64,000 bases of DNA from Oceaniferula marina (GTDB taxonomy: Bacteria; Verrucomicrobiota; Verrucomicrobiia; Verrucomicrobiales; Akkermansiaceae): assembly GCF_013391475.1 (NCBI RefSeq), contig NZ_JACBAZ010000001.1:702377-766376 (forward strand), given 5' to 3'. Under the pieces are notes generated by a model, which had not been told where the DNA came from, did not search any database, and worked only from the letters and a program-made list of their open reading frames with translations. Each line of letters opens with the position of its first letter. Within the stretch, counting starts at the first letter, position 1. The position numbers were made by a program, and so were the translations under genes. This document shows, piece after piece, positions 29,611 to 37,082 of this stretch.

Positions 29611-29636
29611 ATTCGACCGTTTCGCCTCCGTCGAAT
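29611..29636 (-). terminator. Hairpin after GH95 gene, possible terminator
   Basis: A perfect seven-pair inverted repeat ATTCGAC / GTCGAAT with a 12-base loop lies five bases past the GH95 stop. There is no T-run after it, so it may be a 3' processing or factor-dependent stop signal rather than an intrinsic terminator. Confidence 0.35.
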
Positions 29637-29640
29637 CGTG

Positions 29641-32532
29641 TTAGCGTAAGTCCCCTGCTACGTTCTTTTTCTCCCCTGCAGCCAGTTTTAATGACACTTT
29701 TTTACCCGCGAAGGTAACCGTGCATGGATTACCACGCTTGGACAATATCATCGCGTCGGTCAGCTTTCCCTCTTTCCACTTCATAGACACCTCGAAGCCA
29801 CCACGAGCAACCAAGCCAGTAACTGAGCCTTCAGACCATGCCTTGGGCAATGCCGGGAGTAGCTTGATCTCGCCAGTGTGGCTCTGCAACAACATCTCAG
29901 CCACACCACTGGGGTAACCGTAGTTACAGTCCTGAACCTGTCCCTGGCTTCCCATCAAGTTCACATTGAAGCCACGAATGCGATTCAAGTTATTCACCCA
30001 CAACAGTGCGCGCTCGCCCATGCCGAAACGGGCGAAAAAATTGACGTAATACAAATTACTCCATGTCACACGGCGCCCACCACGGTCGGAGTCGGTGCGA
30101 ATCTCAAGTGTTTTACGCCCCGCCTCTAGCATATCCGGTGCATTATCGACATGATACTGGTTACCGGGGTAGAACCCCCACATGTGTGAAATATGCCGAT
30201 GGTCCGGCTCCGATGATTCATAATCTTTACTCCACTCCTGAATGGTTCCATCCTTCCCAATTTTCGTCTGAGCCAGGCGGGGAAGCTTATCCGCCACCTC
30301 CTTAGTCAGCTCGTCTTCGATCCCGAGCACCTTTGAAGCCTCCAGAAAGTCAGTAAAGATCTGCCAGATGATCTGCTGATCCATGGCACAGCCCATATCT
30401 AAAACACCCCAACCACGCGTTCCCTTTCCTCCTCCCGGAGTAACAGAGAAAGCGGTTTCCGGCGAATAATCAGGACCGCCAACGAGTTTACCCGAGCGTG
30501 GATCCTTAACCAACCAATCAAGGCAGAATAAGGTGTGATCTTTAATGATTCCATAGCCTTCGGTCTTCAAATAGTCTTTATCACCCGCAAATCGATAATG
30601 CTCCATCACGTGAGTCGCATTCCATGCTCCACCCATTGCCCACATTGAAGCTGGTGGAGTGGGAGGATAGGCAGTCATATAAATCCCGTGCAGCAATGGT
30701 AAAAACACGCCACGACAGCCAAACATCTCAGAGGCAACTCTCTGACCTCGTGGTCGGGCTAGTTTGAGTAAATCAAACAACGGCTTATGCATCTCCGTCA
30801 TATTGGTGACTTCAGCGGACCAGTATGACATCTGCACATTAATATCATGGTGATAATCCGAGTTCCACGAAGGCTTTAATTCAGAATTCCAAATACCACG
30901 CAAGTTCGCAGCCATCGACCCTGGGCGTGAAGACGTGATCAAAAGGTAGCGCCCCATATGAAACAGCTGCATGGTCAAATAAGGGTCATACTCGTCTTCA
31001 GCCATCTCGCGTGATCGTTTGACGCGCTCATCCGTCGGCATGTCATTCTTGAGATTCGGACCAAGCTGGATATCAACGCGTCCAAAAATTTCCTGGTGCG
31101 CTTCCACCGAATCAGCTTTTGCCTTTTCAACTCCCTTTGCCTTGAGCTTTCCCAGTAATTGAATACACGTTGCCTGTAGATCCGTGGTCGATGGTTTAAA
31201 TGGATTCGCCGCATTAAAATTCGTAGCCCCCGCTATATAAACGATCATCTCCTTTGCGTTACGAACCGAAAGCACACCGTCCTTAGAAACAACCTCTCCA
31301 CCTTTCGTCGTCGCCAATGCGACCGATTGATAACTCGTTGCGATATCGCTAGGCTTATCGCCATGAGCCTTACCGGAAAGAGTGATCATGTTTGTCCCAT
31401 GACTTTGAGTGACTGGTTTCTGGTGCTCGAAATGCATCGGTCTATTGAACTGCATATCGGTAGAGATGGTTCCTTCTCCGGTAGCGCGCATCCGCAAAAT
31501 CATTACATCCTCATCGTCAGCAATAAACACTTCTCGCTCGTAAGTCGTGCCTTCAAGCTCAAAACGAACCGTCGTTAAGCCGGTCTCCATATCCAATTTA
31601 CGATGATAGTTTTCAATCGATTCCTTCTTAGGTTTTTTACCAAAATCGTACTTAAACAACAACTCCCCCAAGGGCTGATAAGCACCAACGTCATACTTAT
31701 GTAGCAAATGCTCACGTGAATAGGCATGAGCCTCCGGTTCCTGCCCGGCGAAGATCATCTCGCGAATTTTAGAGATCTCCTTCTGCTTGCTAGGATAAGG
31801 GTTTTCTACAATTTCCTTTGAGATATTCGGAGGCGTCCACAACGTATCGTGATTAAACTGAACAACATCCTCGGTTACACCACCAAAAACCATGGCTCCG
31901 AAAGATCCGTTCCCAATTGGTAATGCCTCTAACCAAGTTCCGGCAGGATAGCGAAACCATATGACCGTTGCCCGATCAAAAACCGTCTCACAGCGCTTAA
32001 ACACGGCTCTTCCAATCGACTGTGTGAGCTTGGTCTGCAGTTTGGGTAACTTCTTTGCAGACTTGCCACCTTGGTTCGGCTTGCCGCCCTTTGTTGGCTT
32101 CCCGTCTTTTTTAGGCTTTGCATCTTTTTTAGGCTTTCCCTTCTTTGGAGCCAACTTATCGACAGCCTCAAGTGCCGCTTTATATTCAGGATCTAAATCA
32201 GCCAACAAACCTTTCAGTTTTGCGTATTCCGTATCGTATTGTTTTTGCAGTTTTACATAGGCTTCATCTGCCTTGAGCTTCTTGAATATGGCAGCTCGGG
32301 CGTCCTTATCGAGTCCCGTCACTAATCCGGCAGAGATTTGTTCCTCACGTAAATTTCGCTTCAATCTGGTGGCTTCTAGATGTACCATCGCCACCTCATC
32401 ATTGGTTTTATGCTTAGTTAGAGCGGCACTATATGCCTTATTCGCATTCTTCCTAGCATCAGTAATCGTCTGGGCTTGAACCTGCAGCAACACGCTGATA
32501 AGCAAAATAGGTATTAGTATTAGTTTTTTCAT
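29641..32532 (-). CDS. Secreted GH95 fucosidase-family enzyme with lysine-rich N-terminal extension
   Basis: 963 residues with a signal peptide (about 1-21). Residues 22-125 are charged and likely coiled coil. Residues 128-167 form a Lys/Gly/Pro-rich linker built from KPKKDG/KPTKGG-like units. The GH95 part starts near 190: EALPIGNGSFGAMVFGG and NHDTLW are standard family motifs. The active-site segment is SDYHHDINVQMSYW (558-571), where most fucosidases have Asn-x-Asn but this one has Asp563-Ile-Asn565. The acid region is SPETAF (Glu692) and the base region is EPDHRHISHMWGFYPG (Asp777). GH95 enzymes are inverting alpha-L-fucosidases or alpha-L-galactosidases. An operator lies 110 nt upstream. 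It is the best pointer to a fucose-containing substrate. Confidence 0.87.
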   Translation of the reverse strand: MKKLILIPILLISVLLQVQAQTITDARKNANKAYSAALTKHKTNDEVAMVHLEATRLKRNLREEQISAGLVTGLDKDARAAIFKKLKADEAYVKLQKQYDTEYAKLKGLLADLDPEYKAALEAVDKLAPKKGKPKKDAKPKKDGKPTKGGKPNQGGKSAKKLPKLQTKLTQSIGRAVFKRCETVFDRATVIWFRYPAGTWLEALPIGNGSFGAMVFGGVTEDVVQFNHDTLWTPPNISKEIVENPYPSKQKEISKIREMIFAGQEPEAHAYSREHLLHKYDVGAYQPLGELLFKYDFGKKPKKESIENYHRKLDMETGLTTVRFELEGTTYEREVFIADDEDVMILRMRATGEGTISTDMQFNRPMHFEHQKPVTQSHGTNMITLSGKAHGDKPSDIATSYQSVALATTKGGEVVSKDGVLSVRNAKEMIVYIAGATNFNAANPFKPSTTDLQATCIQLLGKLKAKGVEKAKADSVEAHQEIFGRVDIQLGPNLKNDMPTDERVKRSREMAEDEYDPYLTMQLFHMGRYLLITSSRPGSMAANLRGIWNSELKPSWNSDYHHDINVQMSYWSAEVTNMTEMHKPLFDLLKLARPRGQRVASEMFGCRGVFLPLLHGIYMTAYPPTPPASMWAMGGAWNATHVMEHYRFAGDKDYLKTEGYGIIKDHTLFCLDWLVKDPRSGKLVGGPDYSPETAFSVTPGGGKGTRGWGVLDMGCAMDQQIIWQIFTDFLEASKVLGIEDELTKEVADKLPRLAQTKIGKDGTIQEWSKDYESSEPDHRHISHMWGFYPGNQYHVDNAPDMLEAGRKTLEIRTDSDRGGRRVTWSNLYYVNFFARFGMGERALLWVNNLNRIRGFNVNLMGSQGQVQDCNYGYPSGVAEMLLQSHTGEIKLLPALPKAWSEGSVTGLVARGGFEVSMKWKEGKLTDAMILSKRGNPCTVTFAGKKVSLKLAAGEKKNVAGDLR

Positions 32533-32641
32533 AGGTTCTATTGAGGTTGATTGGGAGGGTTAGCAATTATAGATTCGGCTATTCAGGAATGTATCCACAT
32601 TCCAATATTGATCAACATACTTAAAAACTGATTTTAGGTAA

Positions 32642-32659
32642 GTCACGCACATCCGTGAC
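32642..32659. promoter_or_regulatory. Operator palindrome, GH95 gene
   Basis: GTCACG-CACATC-CGTGAC has perfect arms and lies 110 nt upstream of the GH95 start at 32532, in the spacer after the SHD1-like mini-gene. Confidence 0.82.
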
Positions 32660-32699
32660 CTTGTTGAAGGTTTTACCCATTTGCGAACCAAACCTAGAA

Positions 32700-32725
32700 T
32701 AAGGGTATTAAAGCAGTCACCCTTA
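32700..32725 (-). terminator. Weak hairpin downstream of SHD1-like mini-gene
   Basis: On the minus strand, TAAGGGT and ACCCTTA pair over seven bases around a 12-base loop, about 70 nt past the stop at 32794, followed by TTCTAGG. It could end the esterase/SHD1 transcript, but it is weak. Confidence 0.3.
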
Positions 32726-32793
32726 CCCAGTCAAAAATGGAAAACTCATCAGTCATGACGGCCTGACATTTTTATGACCATCGTTTTCACAAC

Positions 32794-32979
32794 CTATTTT
32801 TCAGAGCTTGCCCAGGCACGGATATACTCCTGATCCAACTTGGAGAATCGTGAGACCGGAACATTTTCAAACACAACGCCATCCCTCCGCAATAGACTTA
32901 CCTCTACGCGTTGCGATACATACGTAATAGCCGCTTCGATCTGCTCCCCGTTTACACTCTTAAAAACACGATATTTCAA
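32794..32979 (-). CDS. SHD1-like mini-protein
   Basis: 61 residues with no signal peptide. The sequence follows the pattern of SLA1-homology-domain-1-like modules common in Planctomycetes and Verrucomicrobiota: an early strand with VNGEQIEA, a second strand ending VSLLRRDG, then VPVSRFSKLDQEYIRAW, where most members have L-S-x-x-D-x-x-Y. Usually this module is attached to larger secreted proteins; here it stands alone. Its ATG at 32979 overlaps the upstream stop by four bases, so translation is coupled to the 32976-34067 protein. A protein-binding role is likely from the fold. Its partner is unknown, and without a signal peptide it would act in the cytoplasm unless the start is wrong. Confidence 0.7.
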   Translation of the reverse strand: MKYRVFKSVNGEQIEAAITYVSQRVEVSLLRRDGVVFENVPVSRFSKLDQEYIRAWASSEK

Positions 32980-34067
32980 GGAAGACTAGGCTTGGATACA
33001 GCATCTTTCCAGCGTTTCCAATCCTCCAGTTGCTCACTACGTTCAACGATTTTTCCATTCTCAACGGTATGAAGATAGGTTCGTCCACCTTTATCACTTT
33101 TGACAAGAAACGGTCCAAATGCAAAATGTGACCATTGGTATTCTTTAAAAATTTTAAGCAATGCCCTGGGCGCGAAATACCACTGGTTGGCTCCCCGCAA
33201 CTTAAACTCCTTATCCAAAGAGCGGGGGAAAAGTCCATCCCCGGCATTTCCGACGAAAAGAACAGGCTGATTCAGTTGGCTGAGTTCATCCAGTCCACAG
33301 TGGCCCCGAAAATGCTGCTCCCATTCCCGGATGTCAGAACTCTTCCCATTGGGAGGCTCCCCTTGATCAAACAACTTGAACGTAAATCCATAGTTGATGC
33401 AGCGTTCTCGCATTTTCTGATCAAACCCCGACTGCACATGCGCTTTATGAACACCTTTAAAATTAGCACCAAGGCCCTCACCATGCATCAAAACGGTCTT
33501 ACTTTTAAATGCATTATTCGTTTTTTGATTCAAGCGATCCATGGCATCCAAGATAGCGTCAAAATGCACCTGCCACTGGTCCGCTGTAGAAGCCTTCCCT
33601 CGAAGTGGATCATTTTCATCAAAACGACATGCCTTGACCATCCCGCCCAGACCTGCATCATCAATCGCATTATATGTCTTCGCCACTGCCGTTGCCCAAC
33701 TCTCCCGCTGGGACTCACGATCAAGACTCCACTTTCGGTGACTGATAACGATAGACAAAAAACGATCTCCTTGCTCATCTTTGATGCCTTTCAAGAATGC
33801 AACAAGCGGATCCTGCCCTTCCCTTGAAATAGGCACAGTAATCATATTCACCCCCATATCTTTTAACCGCACCACGTATTCTTTCGCGGCAATACCATAA
33901 AAAAGATCAGGCACCTCATGAATGCCCTGATCCTCCTTCGCCGCCTTTTGCTCAACACCAACAATAGGTTGATTAAAGTCGAGAGGCTTGGCTAGACAGG
34001 GCACAAGCACAGCCATGCCTGCTGCCATCCCGAGAACAATCTTCTTCATGAAGCCCCTTTTCATCAC
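32976..34067 (-). CDS. Secreted protein of unknown function, possible TIM-barrel
   Basis: 363 residues with a signal peptide (about 7-26, MKKIVLGMAAGMAVLVPCLA; the ATG at 34049 is an alternative start). Visible patterns are alternating strands and helices such as MGVNMITVPIS, RFLSIVISHRKWSL, GLGGMVKACRFDEND, KSKTVLMHGEGLG, YGFTFKLFDQGEPP and NQPVLFVGNAGD. This is compatible with a (beta/alpha)8 barrel, with acidic residues at strand ends (Asp/Glu in CRFDEND and MHGEG). I do not recognise a family. Its place between an esterase (17 nt upstream) and the SHD1-like gene (overlap), under a regional operator, suggests a polysaccharide-degrading or binding role, but this is context only. Confidence 0.7.
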   Translation of the reverse strand: MMKRGFMKKIVLGMAAGMAVLVPCLAKPLDFNQPIVGVEQKAAKEDQGIHEVPDLFYGIAAKEYVVRLKDMGVNMITVPISREGQDPLVAFLKGIKDEQGDRFLSIVISHRKWSLDRESQRESWATAVAKTYNAIDDAGLGGMVKACRFDENDPLRGKASTADQWQVHFDAILDAMDRLNQKTNNAFKSKTVLMHGEGLGANFKGVHKAHVQSGFDQKMRERCINYGFTFKLFDQGEPPNGKSSDIREWEQHFRGHCGLDELSQLNQPVLFVGNAGDGLFPRSLDKEFKLRGANQWYFAPRALLKIFKEYQWSHFAFGPFLVKSDKGGRTYLHTVENGKIVERSEQLEDWKRWKDAVSKPSLP

Positions 34068-34083
34068 ACCTTCAATACGTTGA

Positions 34084-34917
34084 TCATTGCGCTGCGCGCT
34101 TTTGTTTAAACAACCACGGAATCAAATCAGCTTCCTTCCAAGCGTGCTTCGATGAGCCATGTCCCACACCCGGATACTCCGTGTATTTCCAATTACTATT
34201 CCCTATGGCCTTCATCGCCTTGTCCATCTCCCGGGATGCCGCTGTCGGGACAACCGTGTCATTACCCCCGTGAAAACACCAAATCGGAAGATGCTCCAGT
34301 TTTTTAGCCTGGCTCAGGTCTCCAGCCCCGCACACGGGAATAGCAGCAGCGAAGAGATCAGGCTTACGCATAATAATATCCCATGTCCCGTAGCCTCCCA
34401 TCGACTGACCAGTCACATAAATCCTATCGGGATCAATACTGAATTCTTTCTGAAGCGACGCAATGATTGCAATAACAGTCTGAATCGGTTCTGAAATTTT
34501 AACATTCTTAAGCGAATAACATCCTTTCCCCCACGGAGTATTGGCCCACTGTTTTTTAGCCGGACACTGCGGAGTGATGATAAAAGCCGGATAATCCTTC
34601 CGAACTTTCTCCGTGGATAAAAACTGAAAGGCATCAATCGCCCGGCTTTTGTTATCCGTCCCCCTGCCCCATGCGCCGTGTAAGGCAACAATGAGTGGAT
34701 ATTTTTTTTCTTGAACATATGCATCAGGCTTCAGAATTCGATAGGGCAATGACAGCCCCCCCTCACTAAAGACCCTAGCCTCGATGTCCGCTTCTACTGC
34801 AATAACTTGGACAGGAGAGGCAACCATCAAGACAGCCACCAGTGAACGCAAGCCGGCGGCCACGGTTGAGGTTTTACGCAGGTGATGAAAAACGAATGAA
34901 ATACAGTGACTAAACAT
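34084..34917 (-). CDS. Secreted serine esterase (alpha/beta hydrolase)
   Basis: 277 residues. A hydrophobic N-terminal region (about 17-40) ending VQVIAVEA acts as signal peptide after an unusual start with two His. Catalytic triad: Ser172 in VTGQSMGGYG, Asp220 in FHGGNDTVVP and His253 in PGVGHGS; the oxyanion region is ALHGAWGRG. The same architecture, including LPYRILKP, PAFIITPQ and SIDPDRIYVTGQSMGG, forms the C-terminal part of the fusion esterase at 7169-9487, so the two are paralogues. A broken copy of its 3' end lies at 7061-7170. Related proteins are PHB-depolymerase-like and CE1-like esterases; deacylation of the glycan is likely. First gene of a three-gene unit with an operator 70 nt upstream. 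Confidence 0.85.
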   Translation of the reverse strand: MFSHCISFVFHHLRKTSTVAAGLRSLVAVLMVASPVQVIAVEADIEARVFSEGGLSLPYRILKPDAYVQEKKYPLIVALHGAWGRGTDNKSRAIDAFQFLSTEKVRKDYPAFIITPQCPAKKQWANTPWGKGCYSLKNVKISEPIQTVIAIIASLQKEFSIDPDRIYVTGQSMGGYGTWDIIMRKPDLFAAAIPVCGAGDLSQAKKLEHLPIWCFHGGNDTVVPTAASREMDKAMKAIGNSNWKYTEYPGVGHGSSKHAWKEADLIPWLFKQKRAAQ

Positions 34918-34986
34918 AAAAAGATCTGAAGTGACGTTTCACCTCAAGTCTACTCCCTATTACCACCATCAATCCACCACAAAAAT

Positions 34987-35004
34987 GTCACGAATATGCG
35001 TGAC
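34987..35004. promoter_or_regulatory. Operator palindrome, esterase/SHD1 unit
   Basis: GTCACG-AATATG-CGTGAC has perfect arms. It lies 70 nt upstream of the esterase start at 34917 and controls the esterase, barrel-like and SHD1-like genes. Confidence 0.82.
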
Positions 35005-35106
35005 GCTCTATGAAATTTCATCTTTGCACCATTTGATACCAAATCATGTATAAAACCAGCCTTTTCAACTTAGATTTCAACGTATTACAAGCGCCCCATG
35101 CACAAC

Positions 35107-35139
35107 AGAGGGTGTCGGCTGATTCGACCAACACCCTCT
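35107..35139 (-). terminator. Hairpin after PEP-CTERM gene
   Basis: A nine-pair perfect stem AGAGGGTGT / ACACCCTCT with a 15-base loop begins about 25 nt past the stop of the 35165 gene. The following bases (TGTTGTGC on the minus strand) are only moderately T-rich. It probably ends the PEP-CTERM transcript. Confidence 0.55.
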
Positions 35140-35164
35140 TGAAATCATAAAGAGTATGGCTTGA

Positions 35165-35812
35165 TTAGCGACGGCGACGGATCATCAATGTAAGCCCACC
35201 CAGTCCGAGCAGCGCAGTCGAACTTGGCTCGGGAACGAGTTCATAGCCGACACCATCATACCATGTGCGATTGTCGTTACCGGAAAAATCATCGATATAA
35301 ACATGAGCAAGCCCTGCCCCATCAACAGTGACTACGCCCAAGTTAATCTGATGAAGGTAACGAGCACCCCCGTCATCAACTAGAATGTCTGGATCAATGT
35401 CAGCATTGTCTGCCACCGGGGCATCATCCCATTCGTAGTCAGTCAGAGCTCCACTTACTAATCCCGCACGAATGTCCCATCGGTTGTTTCCTGTTGGTGC
35501 AGCACCTCCTCCGACCCAATAGTAGGCATAGAGATTGTAGTTACCTGCTGCTAGTCCAGAAATCGTGGTACGAATTTCAGGGGCAGAGGCAGCAGGTGCT
35601 ACACAATAAATATCCGGCCCCACATTTCCGTGAGATGTGCGAATATGCCAAGTTGTACCGTCCGCGGGTGCATTAGTACCGCTCGTAGTGACCGTAAGCG
35701 CAGATCCATCGGCCAGGGTGGTATTTGTAGGATCTGCATCTACATAAGTAATGGCAGCCTGTGCTGAGCCAGCGAGTATCACGCTTGCTAGTGGTAGTAG
35801 TGTCTTTTTCAT
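35165..35812 (-). CDS. PEP-CTERM protein of unknown function
   Basis: 215 residues with a signal peptide (MKKTLLPLASVILAGSAQA, cut before AITYV). The body is beta-rich and acidic, with strands such as TTWHIRTSH, YNLYAYYWVGG and LAHVYIDDFSG, as in secreted jelly-roll or discoidin-like domains. The C-terminus is LVPEPSSTALLGLGG followed by a short hydrophobic stretch and RRRR, nearly the same PEP-CTERM tail as the protein at 9934. An exosortase encoded elsewhere should process it. It is flanked by a perfect 18-bp operator 111 nt upstream and a hairpin downstream, so it is a single-gene unit of the regulon at the right border of the polysaccharide region. Confidence 0.82.
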   Translation of the reverse strand: MKKTLLPLASVILAGSAQAAITYVDADPTNTTLADGSALTVTTSGTNAPADGTTWHIRTSHGNVGPDIYCVAPAASAPEIRTTISGLAAGNYNLYAYYWVGGGAAPTGNNRWDIRAGLVSGALTDYEWDDAPVADNADIDPDILVDDGGARYLHQINLGVVTVDGAGLAHVYIDDFSGNDNRTWYDGVGYELVPEPSSTALLGLGGLTLMIRRRR

Positions 35813-35922
35813 TTTTATAATACGTTAGTTGTAAGTTTGAAGAACTTAGGCCGTTGAATACCAATTGTTCTCGCGTTGCCTATCTGGCAGACAAACCATA
35901 AAATAAAACAGCACTTCTCATA

Positions 35923-35940
35923 GTCACGGGTACCCGTGAC
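35923..35940. promoter_or_regulatory. Operator, perfect 18-bp palindrome
   Basis: GTCACG-GGTACC-CGTGAC is symmetric over all 18 bases and lies 111 nt upstream of the PEP-CTERM start at 35812. It is the rightmost copy of the motif. Confidence 0.82.
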
Positions 35941-36269
35941 ATGTCGAAGGCCAAGTGAGGTTTCTTACATGGTTGGATCCGCTAAAGGCGGAGGTTGTTT
36001 TCGGTTAATCCGACATAATATGCCCTTCTTCTATCAGGCAGCCTTTGAGGTTCACCAGTCGATGAAACACACATATGCCGTGATGGTAGTTTTCAAAAAC
36101 CTCCTGTCTAAAAGGTTCAAAGCTATGCCTTCCCTTAATGGTTTCTTGAAATTCAGGAAGGAAGCTTTGTTTACCCCCTCAGCATTAAAAACGTCTGGTA
36201 TGAATGTGCAGAAGGGTTTTGTTTAAAAGCTTTCAAGATAGCGAGCTGACGTAAATAACGGTATTTGGC
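35941..36269. other. Intergenic stretch without a supported gene
   Basis: No convincing gene is seen. A plus-strand frame of up to 96 codons (35936-36226) has no recognisable motif and its first ATG lies inside the operator palindrome. The other frames are broken by stops. The stretch may be degraded coding DNA at the edge of the polysaccharide region. Confidence 0.4.
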
Positions 36270-36392
36270 CTACTTGAATCTGGCTTCTTGCCACCCCTTG
36301 GTATTTTTAAATGTCCCTTTACCGACCTCCTCCCATTTCCCCCCATCAATTGAGGCGAAAGCTGGGCGTCTATACTCATAACCGTAAATAGA
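36270..36392 (-). pseudogene. Possible remnant of a discoidin-like C-terminal module
   Basis: A 40-codon minus-strand frame with no start codon reads SIYGYEYRRPAFASIDGG, then KWEEVGKGTFKNTKGWQEARF and a stop at 36270-36272. The order (two strands, DGGxW, VGxGTF, then a short strand before the end) resembles the last third of F5/8 type C (discoidin) modules that end many secreted fucosidases and sulfatases. Upstream the frame is closed by TAA and there is a long C run near 36436, so the rest appears lost. This is a by-eye resemblance. Confidence 0.4.
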
Positions 36393-36611
36393 TTATTTCA
36401 CAAGTCACCAGCTACAAAGCAAAAACGCTGAAGGTCCCCCCCCCTGTTTCCCTTTCTGACTCGACAACTGGCCAGATATCGGATAGGTTGTGCTGCTCGA
36501 ACTTACGCAAGTTCTCTTCATCAGCGGATCTAAAGGCCCATACAGCCCCCACAGGTCTATCTGATCTGTCAGCTCTCATTCTACCCGTTCACCAATCCCC
36601 CCAGATACGTC

Positions 36612-36959
36612 ATGAAACTACTCATGCTTCTCCCTCTCATCATCTTCCTGACACAATGTGCAGGTAGTGGCGTCCGAATGAGTAGATCCGCGCAAGAGCA
36701 AAGTCTTGCAGCGGGCCTCCTCACCCAAAACATCCGGACCAACATTTCACAAAAAGAGCTATCAAGCTCTCCCAATTGTTCCTCTCCGGTCGTCCAGAGG
36801 GTCTCCCTGCAATCTTCGGCTCGCGGCCCCTCTGGCAATCTAATGACCGCACGTGAGCACTGGTACGTTGACAGCTGCGGTAGAAGCGTAATCTACCAAG
36901 TCGATTATTACGGCCCCATCAGCGAGCATACAGCCATCGACGTTAAACCGCTGCGATGA
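36612..36959 (+). CDS. Small lipoprotein of unknown function
   Basis: 115 residues. The N-terminus MKLLMLLPLIIFLTQCAGSG is a typical lipoprotein signal with lipobox L-T-Q-C, so Cys16 should be lipidated. The mature part is short and polar, with three further Cys (PNCSSP and VDSCGR among them), and ends in a strand-rich stretch (REHWYVDSCGRSVIYQVDYYG). No family recognised. It is the first gene of the housekeeping half, 124 nt upstream of the hydrolase gene, and carries no GTCACG operator. Confidence 0.7.
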   Translation: MKLLMLLPLIIFLTQCAGSGVRMSRSAQEQSLAAGLLTQNIRTNISQKELSSSPNCSSPVVQRVSLQSSARGPSGNLMTAREHWYVDSCGRSVIYQVDYYGPISEHTAIDVKPLR

Positions 36960-37082
36960 CTCATCTCTATCGTCCACCCTTGCCATCCACCATTCCCCCG
37001 ATCAATCAAGCCGCCAGCCTGCAATACGCTGATGAGCTTTCTTGACAAAGCGGCACCTCATCGTGCGTAATAGGAAGCAATC

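Noticed and set aside
35936-36226. 96-codon plus-strand ORF
   Set aside because: Its first ATG lies inside a perfect operator palindrome, it has no recognisable motif, and the composition looks non-coding.
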